DNA from: Ahaetulla prasina
Lineage: Eukaryota; Chordata; Lepidosauria; Squamata; Colubridae
Assembly (NCBI RefSeq): GCF_028640845.1
Contig: NC_080548.1
Span: 8,178,314 to 8,242,313, forward strand
Length of the DNA: 64,000 bases
Direction: 5' to 3'
Notes under the pieces: model-generated
Told to the model about the DNA's origin: nothing
Databases searched by the model: none
Seen by the model: the letters and a program-made list of their open reading frames with translations, nothing else
In this document: positions 1 to 11,341 of the stretch, piece by piece
Position numbering within the stretch: position 1 is the stretch's first letter
Layout of the letters: every line of letters begins with the position of its first letter
Translations under genes and position numbers: made by a program

Positions 1-22
1 AACTGGCTGAATCCCACCACTG
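1..22. mobile_element. hAT-type MITE, right end only
   Basis: The window opens inside a short non-autonomous DNA transposon. Its right end, aactggctgaatcccaccac plus tg, matches the right end of the complete copy at 44450-44586. The left end lies before the window. Confidence 0.7.
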
Positions 23-2418
23 GTTCAAATGCTAAACTGAGTTAAGTCTACTAAGTGTTTTTTCCCTGGAAACTGGCAATGCTTGGGTGAGGGCCCACCA
101 GAAACTGACAATGCTTGGGTGAGGGGCCCAGGGTTGAAAACTTCATTAGGAAGTCCCTCCATCGAAAAATAAAAATGTTACTGCAAACGTAACATGAATA
201 TATTGATGAAACCACCAAGATTCAACCTTAATTTGAAGGAAAACTTATCTTTTTTAAAAAAAATAATAATCTTAATCTTCAAGCTTTCAGTCTACACTGG
301 GTGTAATGAAGAATTGCCCATCCCTTTCCTCCGGCCCCAAGGGAGAGAAATATACAACTACCTCAACAATGCTGAATGAAATCCCTTCTCCTATCTTTGT
401 TTTAGGGACAGAATATTTCTTACTTCATTTTTAAGATGAGCAAGTCCACCTCCTTTTGTGATACTACTCTGCTGGTCTAATACATAGCAAATTATAGAAC
501 TATTTTAATTTCAATTTTAATATAATAGTAATGCAATGCTTTAAATTTGATTCCAAAACCTAAGCATGCATGTAATTATTTTATTAGTCTTAGTCTGTTT
601 AATTCTACAATGACTCTGGGCAATCCTACATTACAATTAAATCCCAAAGCATCTAGATGATAAAACATTCTGAAGCAATAAAATATACATGATCATCATT
701 TTTTTTCTAATTCAAAGTCAGGGTGGAGAGGGTCTAGTTTTCAGGGCTCTTTTATATACACCAAAGAGGGAAGTAGACAAATCTCAGGGGGAATAATGTT
801 CCCTAGTGCCACAACAAAGAAGGTGTATTTGTCAACAACCATACTTTATGTGAGCAAATGTATGTGGAGCACAATTAAAGTCCTGAAGTAGTTCAGGATT
901 TAAGGCATACAGCATGTTTCTCAAAAGTTCAGATTGCATAGCATTCTGAATTTGAAGGCAAACAAATGGGGACTGTCCTTCTGAAAGTTATGTGGGAACA
1001 GTAGCAATTACATTAAAAAAAGGGAGTTTACATCCTGGAAATTAGCATTTTAAAAGTTTTCATCCCTGCTGCAATCTGTGTTTCGGAAATGAAATCAAGA
1101 TGATATGCATTGGAAGAAATTATTGGGCAATTCAATTAAAAACACAGTAGATTAAGATATGACCAAACTTTCATTTGTTGGGAAGTGTCAATGTTTGGTT
1201 ACAACATTTTCTATATTTGTTTTAAATCCATAGAAAAATGCAGGATTAGTATATTATGCTGCTAAAGAAGACCTGAAGGTAGGCAGGTTTAATAACAAAT
1301 TGCATAGCCCTGAATAGAATTAATTAGGCTTTGAACTGAAGGAATGTTTTTTTAAAAGACATCTAAAATTTTACTGGGGGGACAAACAGCTATGTTTACA
1401 TGGCATTAATTACAGAAGAGCTACAATTTAGTGGACAAGTGCAAATTTTTCAGGGAAGTGCTAACTTAAATTTCTGTTTTTTTCAGTTTAAAAGATTTTG
1501 TATAGGCATATTCCTCGGTTAAGATCTTATGTTGATAAAAGATATGATTGCAGAAATTTAATGATCACTCTTTCATGTCTCCAGAACCTCAATTAGCTGA
1601 CAAATTCTGGGAGGTGAGATTACATAATTAAAGGGGGAAAAAGTAAACAAAGTTGTATTTCTTTGTAACAAGCCTGTATAAAACATCCCCCAACAGATCT
1701 TGCATTGTTCTCTCTAGTCTTCAGCAGGAGAGGCATCTTAATAAGTTATCTTTCAATGTTTAATTGCTCCACTTGTAAGTTTTATTATGCCTTGCTTTGT
1801 CTCTCATTCTACTAAGCAGTATTAGCAGAAGCAAACAGCAAAGCTACTCTGGTTATATTTAAAGTTATAGTCAATCAAAACAAAGCCCTCACTTTTTAGG
1901 TGTCTTTGAACACCCCTCACACATGGCACCTGCTAGCAATATACTTTCTTTTCTTGTTCTTACCCATCCATGAAAGTACTTTTCTTGCAAAGATAAATAG
2001 AAACTGGCATTCCTCTGGAACAGGCACAGCTTTGTGGAAACCGAGTCACTCATGTGAGATGTGCCCTTATAACATTGGGGAGTTTAGCTTTAGTAATTAC
2101 AATTATATTCTGCCTTTCTTCCAAGATGACACCTGTCATCTTTTTCCTCCTTCTGTTTTATGATGCTACATGTACTATAGGTTGCACTCTTAATTCTCAC
2201 ACCAGGAGTTTGCTTACCAAAGCAGAAAGCAACATGGGAGATATGGAACCCACTAGTGTAAGATAACAGATCTTCAGATGTGTTGGATTCCAGCTCTCAG
2301 CACCATTAATACTTTTAGCCATGGGACTAATAGAACAGGAAGTCTAGCATATTTAGAGGGTATCAGATTGGAGAAATGATGCCTATATTTAATCTACTGC
2401 AATGAATCTATCTCTCTT
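23..2418. other. CSMD intron, no feature recognised
   Basis: AT-rich single-copy-looking sequence downstream of the 2927-3039 exon. Short open frames (for example at 1900-2266) have no motif, no splice context and no repeat identity. I see no exon, RNA gene or repeat I can name. Confidence 0.5.
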
Positions 2419-2798
2419 AAAGATACTCCTTGTCTTACAACCATTCATTTAGTGACCATTCTAAGATATGACACTGCTGAAAAAAGTGACTTATGGAAAG
2501 TCCACACATCTATGATTGTTGTAATATCTCTGCAGTCAGAGGATCAAAATTTGAGCCCTTGGCAACAAGCATACATTTATGATGATTGCAATGTCCCAAG
2601 GTCACATGATCACCATTTGCGACTCCCGGCTGGCTTCTGACAAACAAAATCAATGGGAGAAGCCAAATTCAGATAATGAGCCCATGCTTCACTTAACAAT
2701 CATGGCAAAAAGGTCATAAAATCAACTGTGATTCACTTAGCTTGCTTAAGCAATGGAAGTTCCAGTCCCAATGGTGAACGTAAGTCAAGAACTACCTG
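2419..2798 (+). mobile_element. Non-autonomous DNA transposon with TIRs (family D, copy 1)
   Basis: The ends are diverged inverted repeats: left agatactccttgtcttac, right reverse complement caggtagttcttgacttac. The interior aligns along its length with 54428-54810 (shared landmarks include atgggagaagccaaatt and ttcacttag). No coding capacity is seen. No clear target duplication was found, so the superfamily is not assigned. Confidence 0.6.
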
Positions 2799-2897
2799 CT
2801 TGTATTGACATGTATTGTCCTTCATCATTACAAAGACCTAAATCTTTTTCTTGTCAAGAGATCTCTGGGTAAAGTATTTGTGGGTTGTGTTTGTCTA

Positions 2898-3059
<162 letters not shown>

Positions 3060-3279
3060 CTAAAGCAGCAGCAGCAGCAATGATCAATTGTAGAGGTATC
3101 TGAGGATGGAAGAAACAGCTCCTTCTAAAAGAGAACTTGTTAGGAGAAGTAAATGCAGTGTTGCTAAAATGACTAATAGCGAGAGGGAAGGCTTTGCTGG
3201 GATACTTCTTTGCCAAATGTTTGGAACAAAAACTAGTGGCATTGATTTCCCTAAGGCTATCTCTACTATTAGGTAGATA

Positions 3280-3635
3280 AAGGTAAAGGTAAAGGTTCCC
3301 CTCGCGCATATGTGCTAGTCATTCCCGACTCTAAGGGGTGGTGCTCATCTCCGTTTCAAAGCTGAAGAGCCAGCGCTGTCCAAAGATGTCTCTGTGGTCA
3401 TGTGGCCAGCATGACTAAATGCCAAAGATGCACGGAACACTGTTACCTTCCCACCAAAGGTGGTCCCTATTTTTCTATTTTTATTTTTTACGTGCTTTCG
3501 AACTGCTAGGTCGGCAGAAGCTGGATAAAGTAACGGGAGCTCACCCTCTTATGCGGCACTAGGGATTCGAACCGCTGAACTGCCAACCTTTCAATCGACA
3601 AGCTCAGCATCTTAGCCACTAAGCCACCACATCCC
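3280..3635 (-). mobile_element. Sauria-type tRNA-derived SINE, full length
   Basis: On the minus strand it starts with a tRNA-like head (G-A-T-G-T-G-G-T-G-G-C-T-T-A-G-T-G-G then a B box GGTTCGAATCC at 3563-3573). It continues through the typical Sauria SINE body and ends in a Bov-B-like tail, seen on the plus strand as repeated aaggt followed by ttcccc. It is flanked by a perfect 14-bp target duplication, ctattaggtagata, at 3266-3279 and 3636-3649. It sits only 240 bp upstream of the CSMD exon at 2927-3039. Confidence 0.92.
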
Positions 3636-3649
3636 CTATTAGGTAGATA

Positions 3650-4811
3650 GTGATGGGCATTTTACATAGCAGATGCTGAGTTCATGAGGGATGTATTTTG
3701 AAGAACTGAATTCTGCATGTTTCCCTCTCATCATTAATTTGCAAGACCCCAGACATGGCAGAAAACGTTATTGTATCACCCTAAATTGACTTATATGATA
3801 CACATGGAATAGAGGAACACAATCTTGTATTCACCACAGACCTGACCCTTCATCTCAAAACAATAACCATCATGATAATACAGTGAAACCTGTTGCATTT
3901 TTGTTATATCTTCTTGCTCTTTCTCATGCTGTCCCATACTTTGATAAATGGATGCACATTTCTAATCTACTTAGATTTCCAAAATAAAGTAACAGTTTAG
4001 GGTTTCCTACAACTATAAGCCAATGCAATATTTTTAATGTTCCACAATAGAATTGAAGAACCAAAAATGAGCTATGTAGACCATTTCAAAATGTGGTGAT
4101 GCAAATAAGTCCCGCAAGTAAAATTAAAAAGCAAATATAAAGTATATCATATAAGACTATTTGTAGAAATTACTACCAGTACATTGCTAAACTAAACTAT
4201 AAGTAGTATCATTAGAAACCAAGAGAATCTTTGACTCTGGGACTTCTGGGACTTCTCATTTCCATGCAGTTTAGATAATACACTCTGCACTTCACCTTGC
4301 TTAGTCAACCATGCACACCAACTATAGAAATGCCAAAGCACATACAGCAAACTGACATCAAAACGAGAAATAACAACCTGATGCCTGGGACCTCCTTGAT
4401 CAGTGTCATTGTATATTCAGTACTGATAAGTCAAGAATGATCTGATGTGACGAGATATGACAGTAAGGAAACAGTAATGAAATTGTCAAAGCCTTAATTG
4501 AGAGTCCCAGATCAAAGGATCGTCATTTAATCTATTGCTCCGAGGCTGACTTTGTTATAGACCAATTCATTCCAAAATAACTCAGCCACATTTCTATCAG
4601 GGTGAGCAAATTTGAGGTTTGTGGGATCGTTTTTTTGTCTTTGTTTTTATAACAGCATCACATTAGATGCCCAGTTGTGGCTTTCTCTGTGTGTCTACTG
4701 CAGCATGTTTCTTGTTTTCCATGGTAAAGTGTTCTCAAAATGTGCTTCTTGTGTTGTGTATGATAAAGAGGGATGTTTTAATTCTTGCTTTTGCTAAATA
4801 GATTATTACCC
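3650..4811. other. CSMD intron, no feature recognised
   Basis: AT-rich sequence with no recognisable repeat, exon or RNA gene. Confidence 0.5.
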
Positions 4812-5094
4812 TTGATTATCTATTTATAATCTCTAGCAATCTACCACTAGATCCTGTTCTATTGACTTTATGCTGCTAGTTCTAGTATATTCCTCCCCAG
4901 TTTCCTTTTTAAAATAGTTTTTATTAAAATATTTTACATGTATAATAAGACACATACTAAAATAAAAAAGATATGATAAATGCAAAAGAAGGGAAAAAGA
5001 AAGAAAAAGTTGATAAAAAGAAAAAAGGAGAGAGAAAAAAGGAAAGGAAAAAAATAGAAAGCATGAAAGGAAAATAAAAGAAATGGCTCCAATA

Positions 5095-6390
5095 GAAGAA
5101 AATATTCACAACTCAGAGCTGAATTGTGGGGTCCTTGGTGCTCTCTGAGCTTGGTTGTTTTCTTACAGACATTTCGTTACTTGACTAGGTAACATCATCA
5201 GTACTCGAAGGAAGTGGGTTTTGCACCAGTGGTGGGTTTCAAAAATTTTTACTACTGGTTTTGTGGGTGTGGCTTGCTTGTTGGGTGTGGCTTCATGATC
5301 ATGTGATTGAGTGGATGGGGCCAACTTGACGTCACTCATGGCCACGGCCACTCAGTCACATGACACCCCACCTAGCCATGCCCACAGAAAAAGGTAGGAA
5401 TTTTTTTTGAATTTCTACTTATCTACTTATTAGGCCTGGCCTAATCTATCAAAGGCCTCCTCCTGCATGCCCTCCCTTCACCAGTCACATGCTTTGCCCC
5501 ATTTCACCTCCTTCAGCGGCCCCAGACCTAGCCCCACTTCCTCCCCCACCACCAACTCTTTCTTTGGGCTGCTTACCTTCCTCTCACGGCAGCTGGTCCT
5601 TTGGTAGTTTTCAGCAGCCTCCAGCCGGCCACCGCTGCAGGGAAGGGGCTGGCAAAGATGCGGCGGCTGGGAGGCTTCACACAGTTGCATTGAAAAAGAA
5701 AAAGGAGAGAGAAAAAGGAAAGGAAAAAATAGAAAGCATGAAAGGAAAATAAAAAGATATGATAAATGCAAAAGAAGGAAAAGAAAGAAAAGTTGATAAA
5801 AGAAAAAAAGCTCCAGGCCACCAAAAACTACCGGAGATCACCAGAAAATCCACTGCCTTTGCACCCCTGTTCTTTGCGCTGTCCGTGCAAACACATTCCA
5901 TTGCCTGCTGCATTGTACTCGGACTGATGCAATAGGCAATTTTGGAGATCTCTGATAGTTTTCGGCAGCCAGCGGTCGCTACCAGTTTGGTGACCCAGGC
6001 CAAATTACCGCTACCGATTCACTTGAACCGGTGCAAACTGGTAGAAACCCACCACTGGTTTACACTCATTTTATATACTAATGGCTTGCCTTGTCTGTAC
6101 TGGAGGGAATGTTCTTGGTGGTTCCTTGATTAGGCTGTGGTTACTGTTAGCTTGTTTGCCTAAACTGGTAGTTCCAAGACTTGATTATCGGTCTAGTATT
6201 AGACCAATTCTTGTCTAGCATTAATCTTGGCATTAATCACTGCTTATCTGGGTGTTGATTGCTGGTGGAGAAGTGCTTTGGTCTTTTTGTTTGGCTTTTT
6301 TTCACTACCTATTTGTTAATGAAATGACTACAAGAAAACAACCAAGCTCAAAGAGCACCATGAACCCCACAAAAGGAATGGCTTCTAGTT
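5095..6390. mobile_element. Older repeat with inverted ends, split by a MITE
   Basis: The left piece (5095-5226) and right piece (6058-6390) look like one older repeat. Its ends are inverted copies: ggtgctctctgagcttggtt near 5139 reads back as aaccaagctcaaagagcacc near 6340. The gap is the MITE at 5227-6057. A related end, caagaaaacagccaagctca, occurs at 49960 and again in the tandem copy near 51450. Family name not known to me. Confidence 0.5.
5227..6057 (+). mobile_element. hAT-type MITE, family A, long copy
   Basis: Begins cagtggtgggtttc and ends gaaacccaccactg, an exact 14-bp terminal inverted repeat. It is flanked by diverged 8-bp direct repeats (ttttgcac / gtttacac, 6 of 8), the size hAT transposases make. 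At 831 bp it is far longer than the other copies (137-336 bp). The extra interior is GC-rich and A-rich filler that takes part in the local duplications. I see no transposase motif. Confidence 0.75.
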
Positions 6391-6591
6391 TTCCTCTCAG
6401 CAGTCATACCTACAATTCTATGCCCTCTCTTTAAGATTACATCATAATTCCCTTCTTTCTGTAACCAATTCTTTCTAATCATCAAACTGTAAGTCACAAG
6501 GTCTCTCCATTTCCAGTAAGCAGCAAAATATGAAGTTCATTGAAAGATTCCCTAAGAAAGTTCATCTGCCTAATCAATATGCATTATAGAT

Positions 6592-6726
6592 CAGGGGTCT
6601 CCAACCTTGGGAACTTTAAGACTTGTGGACTTCAACTCCCAGAATTCCTCAGCCATCTTTGCTGGCTGAGGAGTTCTGGGAGTTGAAGTCCACAAGTCTT
6701 AAAGTTGCCAAGGTTGGAGACCCCCG
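6592..6726. mobile_element. Palindromic hAT-type MITE, family B, copy 1
   Basis: Almost the whole 135 bp folds back on itself: the left half begins caggggtctccaaccttgg and the right half is its reverse complement ending near gagaccccc. The CAGGGGT terminus is a usual hAT end. It lies inside segment R of the local duplication, so the copy at 8509-8643 is its duplicate and not a separate insertion. Confidence 0.85.
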
Positions 6727-6985
6727 TTATACACATACAGATAACATACAGATAAACAGATATGCATTTGTGTGCATGCACACACACACACAAATGAACA
6801 CACATCAGATTTATATGAAATCAGATCTGAATAATTTTTCTCATCTCATTAAATTAAATTTTCCTTCTTGTCTACTAATTTTTATTCCTATTTTAACATT
6901 TAAAGAAATCATTTTATTAATATGTTAAGATTGCACTTTAGTTATTTTATTGATTATAATTTTGATATCATTGTTCATTGATATA

Positions 6986-6988
<3 letters not shown>

Positions 6989-7041
<53 letters not shown>
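6989..7041 (+). repeat. (GTT)n microsatellite
   Basis: About 17 uninterrupted GTT units. The duplicate position at 8931-8943 has only 4-5. Confidence 0.98.
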
Positions 7042-7045
<4 letters not shown>

Positions 7046-7851
7046 AACTGGATTATTTACAGTGGATTGCAAAATGAAGTCCCCATCCTGTTCAGAATGA
7101 GGATAAAACAAGAAGCCCATGTAATTTAATCAGAAGATCTGTAGCAGATGTATCTCAAAGCAAGATTAGATAAACATTCCATTGCCTGCTGCATTGTACT
7201 CGGACTGATGCAATAGGCAATTTTGAGATCTCTGATAGTTTTCGCAGCCAGCGGTCGCTACCAGTTTGGTGACCCAGGCCAAATTACCGCTACCGATTCA
7301 CTTGAACCGGTGCAAACTGGTAGAAACCCACCACTGGTTTACACTCATTTTATATACTAATGGCTTGCCTTGTCTGTACTGGAGGGAATGTTCTTGGTGG
7401 TTCCTTGATTAGGCTGTGGTTACTGTTAGCTTGTTTGCCTAAACTGGTAGTTCCAAGACTTGATTATCTATTTATAATCTCTAGCAATCTACCACTAGAT
7501 CCTGTTCTATTGACTTTATGCTGCTAGTTCTAGTATATTCCTCCCCAGTTTCCTTTTTAAAATAGTTTTTATTAAAATATTTTACATGTATAATAAGACA
7601 CATACTAAAATAAAAAAGATATGATAAATGCAAGGTCAAAAAGAAAGAAAAAGTTGATAAAAGAAAAAGCTCCAGGCCACCAAAAACTACCGGAGATCAC
7701 CAGAAAATCCACTGCCTTTGCACCCCTGTTCTTTGCGCTGTCCGTGCAAACACATTCCATTGCCTGCTGCATTGTACTCGGACTGATGCAATAGGCAATT
7801 TTGGAGATCTCTGATAGTTTTCGGCAGCCAGCGGCCAGTTGCTGCCTCTTT

Positions 7852-7946
7852 GCAGTGTCAATATTTAAGAGGCTGCCACAAAGAAGAAGTGTCAACCTGT
7901 TTTCCAAAGCACTAGAAGGCAAAACAAGAAACAATGGATGGAAAAC
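7852..7946 (+). mobile_element. CR1 patch copied into the duplicated block
   Basis: This 95-bp stretch matches the CR1 piece at 9198-9293 apart from a 2-bp gap. It interrupts segment Q and is followed directly by the MITE end cggtgcaaactgg. It looks like a templated insertion copied from the CR1 about 1.3 kb away. Confidence 0.8.
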
Positions 7947-8508
7947 CGGTGCAAACTGGTAGAAACCCACCACTGGTTTACACTCATTTTATATACTAAT
8001 GGCTTGCCTTGTCTGTACTGGAGGGAATGTTCTTGGTGGTTCCTTGATTAGGCTGTGGTTACTGTTAGCTTGTTTGCCTAAACTGGTAGTTCCAAGACTT
8101 GATTATCGGTCTAGTATTAGACCAATTCTTGTCTAGCATTAATCTTGGCATTAATCACTGCTTATCTGGGTGTTGATTGCTGGTGGAGAAGTGCTTTGGT
8201 CTTTTTGTTTGGCTTTTTTTCACTACCTATTTGTTAATGAAATGACTACAAGAAACAACCAAGCTCAAAGAGCACCATGAACCCCACAAAAGGAATGGCT
8301 TCTAGTTTTCCTCTCAGCAGTCATACCTACAATTCTATGCCCTCTCTTTAAGATTACATCATAATTCCCTTCTTTCTGTAACCAATTCTTTCTAATCATC
8401 AAACTGTAAGTCACAAGGTCTCTCCATTTCCAGTAAGCAGCAAAATATGAAGTTCATTGAAAGATTCCCTAAGAAAGTTCATCTGCCTAATCAATATGCA
8501 TTATAGAT

Positions 8509-8643
8509 CAGGGGTCTCCAACCTTGGGAACTTTAAGACTAGTGGAATTCAACTCCCAGAACTCCTCAGCCATCTTTGCTGGCTGAGGAACTCTGGGACT
8601 TGAAGTCCACAAGTCTTAAAGTTGCCAAGGTTGGAGACCCCCG
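8509..8643. mobile_element. Palindromic hAT-type MITE, family B, copy 2
   Basis: Duplicate of 6592-6726 within segment R, differing by several substitutions. Followed at 8695-8725 by an expanded (AC)n run. Confidence 0.85.
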
Positions 8644-8691
8644 TTATACACATACAGATAACATACAGATAAACAGATATGCATTTGTGTG

Positions 8692-8694
<3 letters not shown>

Positions 8695-8725
<31 letters not shown>
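8695..8725 (+). repeat. (AC)n microsatellite
   Basis: About 15 AC units; the paralogous site near 6779-6792 has about 7. Confidence 0.95.
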
Positions 8726-8727
<2 letters not shown>

Positions 8728-9165
8728 TGAACACACATCAGATTTATATGAAATCAGATCTGAATAATTTTTCTCATCTCATTAAATTAAATTAAATTAA
8801 ATTTTCCTTCTTGTCTACTAATTTTTATTCCTATTTTAACATTTAAAGAAATCATTTTATTAATATGTTAAGATTGCACTTTGGTTATTTTATTGATTAT
8901 AATTTTGATATCATTGTTCATTGATATAATTGTTGTTGTTGTTTATAACTGGATTATTTACAGTGGATTGCAAAATGAAGTCCCCATCCTGTTCAGAATG
9001 AGGATAAAACAAGAAGCCCATGTAATTTAATCAGAAGATCTGTAGCAGATGTATCTCAAAGCAAGATTAGATAAACATTTACATATTGTTTCGGAAACCC
9101 TTGCTGAAATCTCAAGATAAATTTTTTTAAGTGGCTTGAAATTATGATATTATGTTATTCTGTTC

Positions 9166-9515
9166 GGTGAAAAAGAAGGACTGGGGCAACATGATAGCAG
9201 TGTCTCAATATTTAAGAGGCTGCCACAAAGAAGAAGTGTCAACCTGTTTTCCAAAGCACTAGAAGGCAAAACAAGAAACAATGGATGGAAAACTAATCAA
9301 AGAGAGAAGCTAGAACTAAGGAGACATTTCCTAATAATGAGAACAATTAACCAGTGGAACGTCTTGCCTTCAGAATTGTGGCTGCCCCATTGCTGGAGGC
9401 TTTTAAGAAGAGACAGGACAGCCACTTGTCTGCAATGGTATCAGGTCTCTTGTTTGAGCAGGAGGTTGGACTAGAAGACCTCCAAGGTCCCTTCCAACTC
9501 TGTCATTCTATTAAA
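9166..9515 (+). mobile_element. CR1 LINE, 3' end, 5'-truncated
   Basis: Translates as decayed C-terminal CR1 ORF2. The sequence for an A-V-S-Q-Y-L-R-G-C-H-K-E-E-like segment is followed by R-T-I-N-Q-W-N at about 9342-9360 and the 3' end ttggactagaagacctccaa. It ends near the usual ATTCT tail at 9508. It is the apparent donor of the patch at 7852-7946. Confidence 0.85.
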
Positions 9516-10304
9516 TCAGTCACTATCAGTCATCATAAGCATAACTGGTCATTCTGAATTTTTTTGACTAATGGAATATTTTTAAAAGTACTTGAATATT
9601 GAAAAATCCTTGACCTGATTTATACGGAGATGAGCTCTCATAATTGCCATTTTCCCCCCCTGTACTCCATCTTATCTGATAGAGTTACAAGATTGGAATT
9701 GAAAGCTAGAAGTCAGCTAGCTTTCTATCTTTATTCTATTGTTCTCCAATGAAACACAAAAGAGAAACTATCCTCCATAATCCAAAAGAGGAACAATCCT
9801 CTCTAATCCTGATATGGGAACTTTGCTCCAGCCTGTGTCCTTGCAACAGATGAGGTCATTTGTGAGATTATCAGGGTTTTTTTTTTGCAAGGTCAAGTCT
9901 CCACAAAAACCCATACAACTTGGTCTTCTCTCCTGAAAGGACTTGGTAGCTGTTGGTCTGGAAGGGAGAGCTTCCTTATCAATTTCACTTACATCAAGCT
10001 GGTTTTGGAGAGAAGTCATATGCTTCCATACAACCTGATGGGAATCACTGTGAATTTTTATGGATTCATAGAAATAAATGCCACGAACATGTATTCTTTG
10101 CTTCTCAAAACAATCTTGGATAAGTGAAGAGCATCAGGTTTTGATAGGCAGCTTTCCTCACTTAGATCAAAGAGTATTAAGACGCTTTTAAGAACTGGGT
10201 CCAAAATATAATTTGTGAATTCAAAGTGCAGACCAGAACTTCAATGGACCTTTTAATTTCATCCTTGTTTTTTGTTTTGATTGGAAATTGCCATTTCTTA
10301 ACTC

Positions 10305-10760
10305 CATATAATTGTGGAGACTCTGGAAAGAGTGTAGAGAAGAACACCAAAGTGATTAGGGGACTGGAGGCTAAAATATATGAAGAACGGTTGCAGGAAC
10401 CGGGTATGTCTAGTTTAATGAAAAGAAGAACTAGGGGAGACATGATAGCAGTGTTCCAATATCTCAGGGGCTGCCCCAAACAAGAGGGAGTCAAGCTATT
10501 CTCCAAAAGGCAGGGCAAGCAATGGGTGGAAACTAATCAAGGAGAGGAGCAACCTAGAACTAAGCAGAATTTTCGTGACAGTTAGAACAATTAATACGTG
10601 GAACAACTTGCCTGCAAAAGTTGTGAATGCTCCAACACTGGAAGCTTTTAAGAAAAGATTAGATAACCATTTTCTGAAGTGGTGTAGGGTTTCCTGTCTG
10701 AGCAGGGGGTTGGACTAGAAGACCTCCAAGATCCCTTCCAGCTCTGTTATTCTGTTTTCT
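10305..10760 (+). mobile_element. CR1 LINE, 3' end, 5'-truncated
   Basis: Reads through CR1 ORF2 C-terminal signatures (V-I-R-G-L-E-A-K-I-Y-E-E-R-L-Q-E, then R-G-D-M-I-A-V-F-Q-Y-L-R-G-C) and ends with the CR1 3' end and TTATTCTG tail. A frameshift breaks the C terminus after about 10530. The open frame at 10226-10585 is this remnant and not a host gene. Confidence 0.88.
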
Positions 10761-10838
10761 GTTTTCTTTTCTTTTTTTCCATTTATTGGGCAATTTGGAA
10801 CTTTCTCTACCAAAGAAGAATGGCCAAGTGTTTTAGGG

Positions 10839-11115
10839 CAGTGATGGCAAGCCTATGGCATGCAGAACCATCTCTCTGGACATGCCAGCCATTGCATGTT
10901 GCTCTTCCAGGTTTTTGTATGTTCATGCGTGCTAGAAATCGGAAGACCAGGTGACCGCCGCACATGCCAGAAACTGGAAGCTCAGTTTCCCTGCACATGC
11001 ATGCCCACTGGGGAACTGCTCCTCTGTTTTCTGGCACTCCCACGTAGTTTCTGGCCCCCACACGTGAGCACACTCCTGTTTTGGCACCCGGCACCGAAAA
11101 GGTTTGCCAACACTG
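10839..11115 (+). mobile_element. hAT-type MITE, family C, copy 1
   Basis: Ends are cagtgatggcaagcctatgg and the inverted aggtttgccaacactg. It is flanked by a perfect 8-bp target duplication, ttttaggg, at 10831-10838 and 11116-11123. The interior is GC-rich with no transposase. Open frames here on both strands are side effects of the base composition. Confidence 0.93.
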
Positions 11116-11258
11116 TTTTAGGGGGTAAACTTTTAGATACACAAGAATGTGGCATTTAAGAATCCAATACAATAATGGGATTTAGAATCACATTTTTAAA
11201 TGTTTCCTCCAATAGAAAAAACTCAAAATGAAATGAAAAATGAAACAAAAACAACAGA

Positions 11259-11341
11259 CCCCCTTTCCCCACCCCCACTCCCAGTCCTCCGGGAGAAGGG
11301 CGGTATAAAAATCGAAATAAATAAATAAATAAATAAATAAA
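11259..11341 (+). mobile_element. L2-like LINE 3' tail fragment
   Basis: Contains agtcctccgggagaagggcg followed by gtataaaaatcgaaataaat and an (AAAT)n end. It is the same 3' tail as the larger LINE at 22361-24712, which lies on the other strand. Confidence 0.8.

Larger units (their letters stand above)
4812..9080. repeat. Scrambled duplicated block
   Basis: Several segments occur two or three times in changed order. Segment P (4812-4985) recurs at 7461-7634. Segment Q (about 5755-6188) recurs in part at 7173-7468 and 7615-8107. Segment R (6188-7172) recurs at 8107-9076. Within R the simple repeats differ in opposite directions: about 17 GTT units at 6989-7041 against 4-5 at 8931-8943, but more CA units in the second copy (8695-8725) than the first (6779-6792). 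An A-rich stretch of about 115 bp at 4966-5090 reappears in circularly permuted order at 5693-5815. See the findings for the junctions. Confidence 0.85.

Noticed and set aside
1900..2266. Two overlapping 70-87-codon frames as possible small genes
   Set aside because: No splice context, no motif, AT-rich intron; frame lengths fit chance.
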